Shown here piece by piece: positions 32,471 through 40,757 of a stretch of DNA of 64,000 nt. The DNA is taken from assembly GCA_963703895.1 (NCBI GenBank), contig CAVPFX010000003.1:496001-560000 (forward strand), in the 5' to 3' direction. Under the pieces are notes generated by a model. That model had not been told where the DNA came from. It made no database searches and was given only the letters and a program-made list of their open reading frames with translations. Each line of letters starts with the position of its first letter. Position 1 is the stretch's first letter. A program made the position numbers and the translations under genes. Origin of the DNA: VRUE01 sp963703895. GTDB lineage: Bacteria > Actinomycetota > Thermoleophilia > Solirubrobacterales > 70-9.

Positions 32471-33265
32471 ATGGCGACTGAGCTGAGAGAGCTGGCCAGC
32501 GTCGACGGGGAGATCTCGCCGACCGCCGAGGCCGTCGTGCCGCTGAAGGACGACGGGCTCTACCGCGGCGACGGCGCCTTCGAGGTGATCCGTCTATACG
32601 AGGGCAAGCCGTTCGCACTGGTCGACCATCTCGACCGGCTCACGCGCTCGGGCGCCGCGATCGAGCTCGAGTTCGACCGCGCCGCGCTGGAGAGCGAGAT
32701 CGAGGCGCTGCTTACCGAGCTCGGCGATGCCGACGGACAGCTGCGGCTGATCGTCACCCGCGGCGGCCGGCGCCTGGCGATGACCGAGCCGATCCCGGCG
32801 CACGCGGAGACGGTCAGCGTTGCCACCGTCACTTACAGCCCGACGATCATCCTCAACGGGGTCAAGTCGCTCTCCTACGCGGCAAACATGCAGTCGACCC
32901 GTCTTGCCAAGGCCCAGGGCGCCGACGAGGCCGTCCTCGTCCAGCCCGACGGCATCGTGCTCGAGCCGCCGACCTCGGCGATCTTCTGGGTCTCGCCGCA
33001 GGGCGGCCTGCGCACGCCGGCGCTCGACAACGGCGTGCTCGAGTCGATCACCCGCGACCGCCTGGTCAAGGCACTCGAGGTCGAGGAGGGCGCCTGGCCG
33101 GTCGCCGACCTGCGCGCCGCCAAAGAGGCCTTCCTCGCCTCGACCACGCGCGAGATCCAGACCGTCTCAGCAATCGACGGCACCGAGCTGCCCGAAACGC
33201 CCGGCCCCCGCACCCGCGAAGCCCAAGATGCCTTCGCCATGACCCTGGGCCGCGAACTCCCATGA
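32471..33265 (+). CDS. PLP-dependent aminotransferase class IV
   Basis: 264 residues. Fold-type IV features: LKDDGLYRGDGAFEVIRLYE at the start, the PLP lysine in LNGVKSLSYAANMQSTRLA, and EPPTSAIFWVSP plus VLESITRDRLVKALEVEEG. It could be a branched-chain or D-amino acid transaminase or an aminodeoxychorismate lyase; the sequence does not decide. In this operon, a link to branched-chain amino acid degradation seems plausible. Confidence 0.85.
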   Translation: MATELRELASVDGEISPTAEAVVPLKDDGLYRGDGAFEVIRLYEGKPFALVDHLDRLTRSGAAIELEFDRAALESEIEALLTELGDADGQLRLIVTRGGRRLAMTEPIPAHAETVSVATVTYSPTIILNGVKSLSYAANMQSTRLAKAQGADEAVLVQPDGIVLEPPTSAIFWVSPQGGLRTPALDNGVLESITRDRLVKALEVEEGAWPVADLRAAKEAFLASTTREIQTVSAIDGTELPETPGPRTREAQDAFAMTLGRELP

Positions 33266-33274
33266 CCAACTACC

Positions 33275-33325
33275 CGATGCGCATCAAGATTCCGTTCTAT
33301 GTCCACGCAACCGTGATGCGCATCG
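33275..33325. repeat. Inverted repeat between aminotransferase and acyl-CoA dehydrogenase
   Basis: CGATGCGCATC and GATGCGCATCG are perfect 11 bp arms separated by 29 bp. Each arm is itself nearly self-complementary. It starts 9 bp after the aminotransferase stop. It may be an operator for a dimeric regulator of the downstream lipid genes or a weak terminator. Confidence 0.6.
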
Positions 33326-33352
33326 ACGTGACCAGAGAAAGCAAGGGGTGAG

Positions 33353-34522
33353 ATGGACTTCCAGTTGAGCGACGAGCAGCGACTGATCTCCGAAACGGCA
33401 CGGGACTTTGCCGACGGCGTAATCGCGCCGCGGGTCAAAGAGAACGATCGCGCCGCCCGCTTCGACCGCGAGCTGGCGAGCAAGCTGGGCGAGGTCGGCT
33501 ACCTCGGCGCCCCCGTCTCCGAGACCTACGGCGGCCGCGGGCTCGACTACCTCGGCTACGGCCTGATCGTCGAGCAGGTCGGCCGCGCCGACTCCTCCGC
33601 CCGCACCGTCGTCTCCGTGCAGACCTCGCTGGTCGCCGGCTCGATCGAGAAGTGGGGCACCGAGGAGCAGAAGCAGAAGTGGCTGCCGCGGCTCTGCTCG
33701 GGAGAGGCGCTCGGCTGCTTCGGCCTGACCGAGCCCGACACCGGCTCCGACGCCGCCAACCTGCGCACCCGCGCGACCAAGACCGACAGCGGCTGGTCGA
33801 TCAGCGGTCAGAAGATGTGGATCTCGCTCGCCAACTTCTCCGAGGTGGCGCTGATCTTCGCCCAGACCGACCCCGAGAAGAAGCACAAGGGCCTCGCCTG
33901 CTTCCTCGTCCCCTGCAACAGCGAGGGCTTCACCACGCAGGAGATCCACGGCAAGCTCGGACTGCGCTCCTCCGACACCGGCGAGATCGCGCTCGACTCG
34001 GTCGAGGTCGGCGAGGACGCGATGCTCGGCGAGATCGGCGACGGCTTCAAGGTCGCGATGAGCGCCCTCGACAACGGCCGCTACAGCGTCGCCGCCGGCT
34101 GCGTCGGCATCTGCGAAGGCTGCGTCGAAGCCTCGGTTGCCTACGCCAAGGAGCGCAAGCAGTTCGGCGTTCCCCTCGCCCGCTTCCAGCTGGTCCAGGA
34201 GATGATCGCCGACATGATCCTCAAGCGCGACGCCTCGCGGATGCTGGTCTACCGCGCCGGCGTGCTCAAGGACGAAGGCAAGCCGAACACGACCGAGACC
34301 TCGGTGGCGAAGCTGTACGCGACCGAGTCCGCGGTCGAGTGCGCCAACCTGGCGATCCAGGTCCACGGCGGCGCCGGCTACGTCGACGACTACCCGGTCG
34401 AGCGCTACCTGCGCGACGCCCGCGTCACCACCCTCTACGAGGGCACCTCGCAGATCCAGAAGATGATCATCGGCCGCGCCGCGACCGGAATCAACGCGAT
34501 GACGCCGATGGTCGCCGAGTAG
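33353..34522 (+). CDS. Acyl-CoA dehydrogenase
   Basis: 389 residues. MDFQLSDEQRLISETARDFA start, FAD-binding FGLTEPDTGSDAANLRT, then the C-terminal helical domain with SVAYAKERKQFGVPLARFQL. The catalytic Glu lies in VTTLYEGTSQIQKMIIGRAA. It oxidises acyl-CoA to trans-2-enoyl-CoA, passing electrons to ETF. The enoyl-CoA hydratase gene follows after 3 bp. Confidence 0.95.
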   Translation: MDFQLSDEQRLISETARDFADGVIAPRVKENDRAARFDRELASKLGEVGYLGAPVSETYGGRGLDYLGYGLIVEQVGRADSSARTVVSVQTSLVAGSIEKWGTEEQKQKWLPRLCSGEALGCFGLTEPDTGSDAANLRTRATKTDSGWSISGQKMWISLANFSEVALIFAQTDPEKKHKGLACFLVPCNSEGFTTQEIHGKLGLRSSDTGEIALDSVEVGEDAMLGEIGDGFKVAMSALDNGRYSVAAGCVGICEGCVEASVAYAKERKQFGVPLARFQLVQEMIADMILKRDASRMLVYRAGVLKDEGKPNTTETSVAKLYATESAVECANLAIQVHGGAGYVDDYPVERYLRDARVTTLYEGTSQIQKMIIGRAATGINAMTPMVAE

Positions 34523-34525
34523 CCC

Positions 34526-35296
34526 TTGGCCGAGCTGGTTGAGAGCTCTCGCGACGGCCACGTCGTCCTGCTGCGGATCAACCGGCCGGAGGCGCGCAAC
34601 GCGCTCTCGCCGGAGGTGATGGAGCTGCTCGCCGACGAGCTGGAGCGCCTCGATCCCGACCCCGAGGTCCGCTGCTTCGTCATCGCCGGCTCCGACAAGG
34701 TCTTTGCCGCCGGCGCCGACATCAAGGCGATGAGCGAGCGCAGCTTCGCCGAGGCGCTGCGCCACCCGGCGGCGAGCTTCTGGCGGCGACTGGCGGCGAT
34801 CAAGACGCCGATGGTCGCCGCCGTCTCCGGCTACGCCCTGGGCGGCGGCTGTGAGCTGGCGCTGGCCTGCGACATGATCGTCGCCGCCGAGAACGCCACC
34901 TTCGGCCAGCCCGAGATCACCCTCGGGATCATCCCCGGCGGCGGTGGCACCCAGCGCCTGGCACGGGTGCTCGGCAAGCAACGAGCGATGGAGTACGTGC
35001 TCACCGGCAAGCGCTTCGACGCCGAGACCGCGCGGGCGATGGGACTGGTCAATGCGGTCGCTAAGAAGGGCAAGTGGCTGGAGGAGGCAATGGCTCTGGC
35101 CCAAACCGTGGCCGAGCGGCCGCCGATCGCGGCCCGACTGGCCAAGCAGGCGGTGATCGCCGCCGAGGAGACCGCGCTCTCCGCCGGCCTCGAGAACGAG
35201 CGCCGCCTCTACGAGCTGGCGATGGCGACCGAGGACCGGGTCGAGGGCATGGAGGCATTTCTGGAGAAGCGCCAGCCGAAGTTCGAGGGCAAGTGA
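34526..35296 (+). CDS. Enoyl-CoA hydratase
   Basis: 256 residues from TTG at 34526. Crotonase motifs are GADIKAMSERSFAEAL, the oxyanion hole in VAAVSGYALGGGCELALACD, and the catalytic Glu region GQPEITLGIIPGGGGTQRL. It hydrates enoyl-CoA to 3-hydroxyacyl-CoA. Located between the dehydrogenase genes of the same pathway. A short inverted repeat follows its stop. Confidence 0.94.
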   Translation: MAELVESSRDGHVVLLRINRPEARNALSPEVMELLADELERLDPDPEVRCFVIAGSDKVFAAGADIKAMSERSFAEALRHPAASFWRRLAAIKTPMVAAVSGYALGGGCELALACDMIVAAENATFGQPEITLGIIPGGGGTQRLARVLGKQRAMEYVLTGKRFDAETARAMGLVNAVAKKGKWLEEAMALAQTVAERPPIAARLAKQAVIAAEETALSAGLENERRLYELAMATEDRVEGMEAFLEKRQPKFEGK

Positions 35297-35301
35297 CCTT
35301 C

Positions 35302-35342
35302 CGGTGCGCCTTTTGGACCTGTGCGGTGCATAAGGCGCACCG
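35302..35342. repeat. Inverted repeat (family 3, copy 2)
   Basis: CGGTGCGCCTT and AAGGCGCACCG are perfect 11 bp arms with a 19 bp spacer. The outer sequence TTCCGGTGCGCCTT and the right arm CATAAGGCGCACCG are the same as in the copy at 32397-32443, so the two derive from one element. It lies in the 58 bp between two operon genes. Confidence 0.7.
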
Positions 35343-35354
35343 CAGGGAGAAACG

Positions 35355-36572
35355 ATGAAGGTCGAGCGGATCGGCGTCGTCGGCGCCGGCACGATGGGTG
35401 CCGGGATCGCCCAGGTCGCCGCCCTCGGTGGCTACGAGACGCGCCTGCACGACCCCGTATCCGGGGCGCTTGAGACCGGCATGCGCCGCTTGCACCAAGC
35501 GCTCGCGAAGGGGGCCTCCAAGGGCATGTGGAGCGACACCGAAGCGGACGATGCCAGCACTCGCGTCGGCGCCACGACAAGCCTCGGCGACCTCGGCGAA
35601 TGCGACCTGGTGATCGAGGCGGCACCCGAGGATCTGGAGCTGAAGCGCGAGCTCTTCGCCGCCCTCGCCGACGCCTGCGGGCCGGAGGCGATCCTCGCCA
35701 GCAACACCTCCTCGCTGCCGATCACCCCGATCGCCGCTGGAGTGCCACGGCGCGAGCGGGTCGTCGGCATGCACTTCTTCAACCCGCCCGCGCTGATGAA
35801 GCTGGTCGAGGTCGTCGCCACGGCAGACTCGGCGCCGGCCGCGCTCGAGGCCACCACCGAGGTCGGCAGGCGCATGGGCCGCACCCCGATCCGCGCCAAG
35901 GACAGCCCCGGCTTCATCGCCAACCGCCTCGCCCGCCCCTTCACCCTGGAGTCGCTGCGCATTCTTGCCGACGGCGTCGCCGACGCGGCGACGATCGACC
36001 GCGTCTGCCGGCTCGGCGGTGGCTTCCGCATGGGCCCCTTCGAGCTGATCGACCTGATCGGCCTCGACGTCAACCTCAGCGTCGCCCGCTCCTTCTACGC
36101 CCAGGGTGGCGAGCCGGAGCGCTGGCGCCCCAGTCCGATCCAGGAAGGCCTGGTGGCCGAGGGCCGCCTTGGCCGCAAGAGCGGCTCCGGCTTCTACGAC
36201 TACAGCGACCCGCCCAGCCCAGCTTCCGCTGTTCCTTCGCACAAGCTGTCGCGGCAAGGAAACAGCGGAACGGGCGAGCTGACCTTGGACCCCGACGCGC
36301 TTGCCCAGATCGATCCGGCCGCGCCGGCGATCCTCCCCCGACTCTTCGCCCAGATCGCCAACGAGGCGGCCTTCGCCCTCGAAGAGCAGGTCGGCTCGCC
36401 GGCCGACATGAACACAGCGATGAGGCTCGGCTTCAACTGGCCCCGCGGCCCGCTGGAGCTGACCGAGCTACTCGGCGCCGAGCACGCCGTCGGCCTGCTC
36501 GAACGACTCCGGGCCGAGCAAGGCGAGGCCTACCGGCCGGCGCCCGGACTGATTGCCGCCGCGACAGGCTAG
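35355..36572 (+). CDS. 3-hydroxyacyl-CoA dehydrogenase
   Basis: 405 residues. The NAD-binding start IGVVGAGTMGAGIAQVAALG is followed by NTSSLPITPIAAGVPRRERV, VGMHFFNPPALMKLVEVVAT and the catalytic DSPGFIANRLARPFTLESLR. It has a second C-terminal domain (residues about 310-405, with NEAAFALEEQVGSPADMNTA), as in PaaH-type enzymes. Residues about 290-305 in the linker are encoded by a palindromic insertion (36224-36270) and look out of place. It oxidises 3-hydroxyacyl-CoA to the 3-keto form. Confidence 0.93.
   Translation: MKVERIGVVGAGTMGAGIAQVAALGGYETRLHDPVSGALETGMRRLHQALAKGASKGMWSDTEADDASTRVGATTSLGDLGECDLVIEAAPEDLELKRELFAALADACGPEAILASNTSSLPITPIAAGVPRRERVVGMHFFNPPALMKLVEVVATADSAPAALEATTEVGRRMGRTPIRAKDSPGFIANRLARPFTLESLRILADGVADAATIDRVCRLGGGFRMGPFELIDLIGLDVNLSVARSFYAQGGEPERWRPSPIQEGLVAEGRLGRKSGSGFYDYSDPPSPASAVPSHKLSRQGNSGTGELTLDPDALAQIDPAAPAILPRLFAQIANEAAFALEEQVGSPADMNTAMRLGFNWPRGPLELTELLGAEHAVGLLERLRAEQGEAYRPAPGLIAAATG
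36224..36270. repeat. Palindromic insert inside the 3-hydroxyacyl-CoA dehydrogenase gene
   Basis: TTCCGCTGTT and AACAGCGGAA are perfect 10 bp arms, extended by CCTT/AAGG with one extra A, around an 18 nt loop. It encodes a short linker in frame between the NAD domain and the C-terminal domain of the dehydrogenase. Confidence 0.65.
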
Positions 36573-36574
36573 CC

Positions 36575-38404
36575 GTGAGGGAGCCCCGCGACGACTTCGA
36601 GGAAGCGCGCCGCGGCATGATCGCCCCCTTCGACCCGCCCCGGGTCGAAGACGAGAATGGCCGCGTCGTCTGGGAGCTCGAGTCGTATGACTTCCTAAAA
36701 GAGGAGCCGCCGCCGACGGCGAACCCGAGCCTCTGGCGTCAGTCGCGGCTCTGCCGCATCGCCGGCCTCTTTGAGCTGGCCCCGGGCTTCTTCCAGTTGC
36801 GCGGCTTTGACCTCTCCAACATGCACGTGGTCGAGGGGCGCGAGGGCATCGTCGTGATCGACCCGCTGGTCTCCGCCGAGACCGCGGCGGCGGCACTGGC
36901 CCTTTACCGCGAACACCGTGGCGAGCGCCCCGTCACCGGCTTGATCTACACCCACAGCCACGTCGACCACTTCGGCGGCGCCAAAGGCGTCCTCTCCCCT
37001 GAGGAGATCGAGCAGCGCCGCATCCCGATCCTCGCCCCGGCCGGCTTCCTCCACCACGCGGTCAGCGAGAACGTCTTCGCCGGCACGGCAATGGCGCGGC
37101 GGGCGGGCTACATGTACGGGGCGCTGCTCGAGCGGAGCCCCGAGGGACAGATCGGCTCCGGCCTCGGCCAAACCACCTCGCTGGGGACGATCACGCTGAT
37201 CCCGCCCAACCTCGACATCGTCGAGACCGGCCAAGAGGAGACCGTCGACGGCGTGCGGATGAGCTTCCAGTTGACCCCGGGCACCGAGGCGCCGGCGGAG
37301 ATGAACATCCACTTCCCCGACGCGCGCGTGCTCTGCATCGCCGACAACGCCGCCCGCTCGATGCACAACATCCTCACCCCGCGCGGCGCTCTGGTCCGCG
37401 ACCCGCGCGTCTGGGCGCACTACCTCGACGAGGCGATCGAGCTCTTCGGCGAAGACTCGGACGTGCTCTTCGCCGGCCACCACTGGCCTCTCTGGGCGAG
37501 CGAGCGAATCGTCGACTACCTCGAAAAGCAGCGCGACCTCTACACCTACCTGCACGACCAGACCCTGCGCCTGCTCAACCAGGGCCACACCGGGCCGGAG
37601 ATCGCCGAGCTGATCGAGCTGCCGCCGAGCCTCGCCGAGGAGTGGCACTGCCGCGAGCACTACGGCTCGATCAGCCACAACACCAAGGCGATCTACCAGC
37701 GTTACATGGGCTGGTTCGACGGCAACCCCGCCCACCTCTGGGAGCATCCTCCGGTCGAGCAGGCGCGGCGCTACGTCGAGTTCATCGGTGGCGCCGAGGC
37801 GGTGCTGGAGAAGGCCCGGGCAAGCTTCGCCGAGGGCGACTACCGCTGGGTCGCCGAGGTCGTCAACCACCTCGTCTTCGCCGAGCCCGACAACCGCGCG
37901 GCACGCGAGCTGCAGGCCGAAGCGCTCGAACAGCTCGGTCACGGCGCCGAGAACGCAAGCTGGCGCAACTTCTTCCTGATCGGTGCCAAGGAGCTGCGCG
38001 AGGGGATCACCGGCACGCCGACCAGCGCCGCGCCCCCCGACGTGCTCGCCCACCTCACGGTCAGCCAGCTGCTCGACGCGATGGCGATCCGCCTCAACGG
38101 CCCGCGCGCCGCCGAGCAACACCTGCGGATCGATTGGCGGGTCAGCGACCCCGATGAGCAGCACGCGATCACCGTCCGTAACGGGGTCCTGCGCCACAAG
38201 CCGGGCAGTCACGGCAACGATGCCGACGCAACCCTCCTGGTCGAGCGCGAGGCCCTAAACCAGCTGCTGCTCAAAACCGCCGAGATCGGCGAGCTGGCCG
38301 AGAGCGGCCGCCTCCGGGTAGAGGGCGACGGGGTCAAGCTGGGCGAGCTGCTCAGCCTGCTCGACGAGCCCGACCCCGGCTTCGCCATCGTCACCCCAGA
38401 CTAG
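36575..38404 (+). CDS. Alkyl sulfatase-like metallo-beta-lactamase protein
   Basis: 609 residues from GTG at 36575, two bases after the dehydrogenase stop. Metal site: LIYTHSHVDHFGGAKGVLSP, with DNAARSMHNILT and FAGHHWPLW further on. The helical dimerisation region and the C-terminal SCP2-like domain (about residues 490-609, ending LGELLSLLDEPDPGFAIVTP) follow SdsA1-type alkyl sulfatases. It would release sulfate from alkyl sulfates, giving alcohols that feed beta-oxidation. No secretion signal is seen at the start. Confidence 0.85.
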   Translation: MREPRDDFEEARRGMIAPFDPPRVEDENGRVVWELESYDFLKEEPPPTANPSLWRQSRLCRIAGLFELAPGFFQLRGFDLSNMHVVEGREGIVVIDPLVSAETAAAALALYREHRGERPVTGLIYTHSHVDHFGGAKGVLSPEEIEQRRIPILAPAGFLHHAVSENVFAGTAMARRAGYMYGALLERSPEGQIGSGLGQTTSLGTITLIPPNLDIVETGQEETVDGVRMSFQLTPGTEAPAEMNIHFPDARVLCIADNAARSMHNILTPRGALVRDPRVWAHYLDEAIELFGEDSDVLFAGHHWPLWASERIVDYLEKQRDLYTYLHDQTLRLLNQGHTGPEIAELIELPPSLAEEWHCREHYGSISHNTKAIYQRYMGWFDGNPAHLWEHPPVEQARRYVEFIGGAEAVLEKARASFAEGDYRWVAEVVNHLVFAEPDNRAARELQAEALEQLGHGAENASWRNFFLIGAKELREGITGTPTSAAPPDVLAHLTVSQLLDAMAIRLNGPRAAEQHLRIDWRVSDPDEQHAITVRNGVLRHKPGSHGNDADATLLVEREALNQLLLKTAEIGELAESGRLRVEGDGVKLGELLSLLDEPDPGFAIVTPD

Positions 38405-38473
38405 AGTCTTCAGCTCAGCCTCCTTTTCTTCGTGCATCGAGTTGGGGGTCCGGCAACCAATGCAGGAGGAGCA

Positions 38474-39955
38474 ATGCCCGAAGGAACGATCCGACCGGTC
38501 CGCAGGATCGGCGTCACCGTAATCACTACCGCTCTTCTCGCTCTCTCCCTCGCGGGCACCGCGAGTGCCGCCAACAGCGTCTACTGGGTCAACATCGACG
38601 GCAACAAGATCTCCCACGCCAACACGGATGGAAGCGGCGCAGGAGACGTTCCAATCACCGGGGCGCCCGTCGGTCGACCAAGCGGCCTGGCCATCGATGC
38701 CGCGGCCGGAAGGCTTTACTGGGCCAACCGCGACGACAACGCGATCCACTATTCAAACCTGGACGGTAGCGGCGGCGCGCTGCTCAACACCGCCGGCGCG
38801 ACAGCGGGTTCGATCACCGGCCTCGCCATCGATCCCGCCGGCGGCAGGCTCTACTGGGCCAACACAAGCGCGGGAAAGATCTCCTTCGCCAACCTCAACG
38901 GCTCGGGCGGAGGCGATCTCGACACGACGGGCGCCACGATGGATGAACCCGCGGGCCTCGTAGCTGCCCCAACCGCGGGACGGGTCTATTGGAGCAACGC
39001 CAAAGGCAACACGATTTCCTTCGCCAGCCTCGACGGCTCGGGCGGAGGCGGTGACCTCGATACCACCGGGGCAACCGTTGACACCCCTGAAGGTGTCGCG
39101 GTCGATCTTCCGCGCAGCCGGATCTACTGGACCAACATTGGCAACAGCACAATCGCCTACGCCAACCTCAGCGGCGGTGGCGGAGGGCAGCTCAATACCG
39201 CTGGGGCACCCGTCAATGGTCCGTTCGGTCTGGCCATCAACTTTTCCGGCACGATCTTGTGGGCCAACTACAGCAATAACTCGATCGCCTACACCAACCC
39301 CGGCGGCGGCCCGGGTGAACTGCTCAACACAAGCGGGGCGACCCTGGAAGGAACCGCCTTGCCGGTCGTGCTCGAAAGGCCGCACAACAGCGAGTCCCCG
39401 ACGGTGCTGGGAGCGCACAAACCGGGATCGACCCTCACCTGCTCCCAGGGGAAATGGTTTGCCGACCGAGCCGAATCGTTCCTGGCCCTCGCCCCGCGGG
39501 CCTTCTCTTACCAATGGTTCCGGGACGGCAAAGCCGAAGCCGGCGCCACGTCCCCGACCTACACAGCCAAAAAGGTCGGCGCCTACAGCTGTGTCGTCAC
39601 AGCCACCAACTACGCCGGCTCAGAAAACGCCGTCAGCGCGATCGACTTCTCGGTCAATGCGACGGTCGGCTTCAAGAAGGTCACCTACAACCGGAAGAAG
39701 GGCACGGCAGCGCTGCGAGTTGCCGTGACAGGCGCGGGTCGCATTGACCTCTACGGCAAGGGCGTCACCAACGTGCCGAGGAGAAAGGCAACGGGCACCG
39801 TCAAGCTCATCGTTCGCGCAAGCGGCAAAGCGAAGATCAAGCTGGCAAACGGCGGCAAGGCGAAGGTCAAGGCAAGGATCTCCTACACGCCGGAAGGCGG
39901 CAAGGCGATCAAGCGCTTCAAGACGGTCGTGCTGAAGAAGAAGCCGAGGCGCTAG
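38474..39955 (+). CDS. Secreted protein with YWTN-type beta-propeller repeats and an Ig-like domain
   Basis: 493 residues from ATG at 38474, preceded by AGGAGGAG. Signal peptide: IGVTVITTALLALSLAGTASA, followed by cleavage after ASA. Repeats of about 41 residues follow (for example RLYWANRDDNAIHYSNLDGS, then RLYWANTSAGKISFANLNGS), forming one six-bladed propeller. Residues about 330-400 hold an Ig-like unit (TCSQGKWFADRAES; SYQWFRDGKAE), and the end is a very Lys-rich domain. Probably a surface binding protein. No enzyme motif. Confidence 0.8.
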   Translation: MPEGTIRPVRRIGVTVITTALLALSLAGTASAANSVYWVNIDGNKISHANTDGSGAGDVPITGAPVGRPSGLAIDAAAGRLYWANRDDNAIHYSNLDGSGGALLNTAGATAGSITGLAIDPAGGRLYWANTSAGKISFANLNGSGGGDLDTTGATMDEPAGLVAAPTAGRVYWSNAKGNTISFASLDGSGGGGDLDTTGATVDTPEGVAVDLPRSRIYWTNIGNSTIAYANLSGGGGGQLNTAGAPVNGPFGLAINFSGTILWANYSNNSIAYTNPGGGPGELLNTSGATLEGTALPVVLERPHNSESPTVLGAHKPGSTLTCSQGKWFADRAESFLALAPRAFSYQWFRDGKAEAGATSPTYTAKKVGAYSCVVTATNYAGSENAVSAIDFSVNATVGFKKVTYNRKKGTAALRVAVTGAGRIDLYGKGVTNVPRRKATGTVKLIVRASGKAKIKLANGGKAKVKARISYTPEGGKAIKRFKTVVLKKKPRR

Positions 39956-40245
39956 CGGGTGAGGCGGAACATCAGCTCGTCGTCGTAGCACCAGCTCCAG
40001 TCCTCGCCGGGCTCGACCGAGCGGATCACCGGGTGGCCGGTCGCGGCGTGGTGGGCGGTGGCGTGCTTGCCCTCGGAGTTGTCGCAACAGCCGATGTGCC
40101 CGCAGCTCTGGCACATGCGCAGGTGTACCCACTGCATACCCAGCTCCAAGCACTCCTCGCAACCGGCGATCTCGGCTGGCGGATCGAAGATCTCAATCGT
40201 GCGGATGTGAGAGCAAGAGGCCGTGCGCCCACGATAGCGCGTCAC
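39952..40245 (-). CDS. UBP-type zinc finger protein
   Basis: 97 residues. Cys/His pairs CEECLELGMQWVHLRMCQSC and CGHIGCCDNSEGKHATAHH, then ATGHPVIRSVEPGEDWSWCY, match the ubiquitin-hydrolase-type zinc finger that actinobacteria carry as a stand-alone domain. Its function in bacteria is unknown. It converges with the YWTN gene and overlaps its end by 4 bp. Confidence 0.85.
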   Translation of the reverse strand: MTRYRGRTASCSHIRTIEIFDPPAEIAGCEECLELGMQWVHLRMCQSCGHIGCCDNSEGKHATAHHAATGHPVIRSVEPGEDWSWCYDDELMFRLTR

Positions 40246-40263
40246 ATCTGAAAGGCTGAAGCG

Positions 40264-40752
40264 ATGGATGACACCGAAACAACAGGCGGGGAGCCGATAA
40301 CCGAGGAGGGCATGGCCGCCCTACGCGAGGAAATCGAGCAGCTCGAAGGCGATGCCCGGACCAAAATGGCGGCGCGGATCAAAGTGGCCCGCGAGGAAGG
40401 CGACCTCAAGGAGAACGCCGAGTACCACATCGCCAAGGAAGACCAGGCCCACCTCGAGACCAAAATCAAGCGCCTACGCGAGCGCCTGCGCACCGCCGTC
40501 GTGGTCGAGATAGACGCCACCGCCGCAGACACTTTCGCCTTCGGCCGCACCGCCGAGGTCCTCGACGAGGCAAAAGACGAGGCAAACACCTGGACCCTGG
40601 TCGGCTCAACCGAAGCCAACTTGGCCGAAGGCCGCCTCTCCGCCGAGTCCCCAATCGGCCGCGCCCTGCTCAACGCCAAAGTGGGCAAGCCGATCAAGAT
40701 CGAAACGCCCAAAGGCGCCCGCACCTTTGTTGTAAAAAAACTAGTCGGCTAG
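40264..40752 (+). CDS. greA: Transcription elongation factor GreA
   Basis: 162 residues. The N-terminal coiled coil carries the acidic tip and KVAREEGDLKENAEYHIAKE, the signature of GreA/GreB. The C-terminal domain has VGSTEANLAEGRLSAESPIG and GKPIKIETPKGARTFVVKKL. It stimulates RNA cleavage by backtracked polymerase. The extreme start MDDTETTGGEPITEEG is actinobacterial in length. Stand-alone gene between convergent neighbours. Confidence 0.95.
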   Translation: MDDTETTGGEPITEEGMAALREEIEQLEGDARTKMAARIKVAREEGDLKENAEYHIAKEDQAHLETKIKRLRERLRTAVVVEIDATAADTFAFGRTAEVLDEAKDEANTWTLVGSTEANLAEGRLSAESPIGRALLNAKVGKPIKIETPKGARTFVVKKLVG

Positions 40753-40757
40753 CGCGT

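Noticed and set aside
33284..35392. 702-codon minus-strand frame
   Set aside because: It runs antisense to acyl-CoA dehydrogenase and enoyl-CoA hydratase, and the product is a repetitive Gly/Asp/Leu/Val mixture without motifs.
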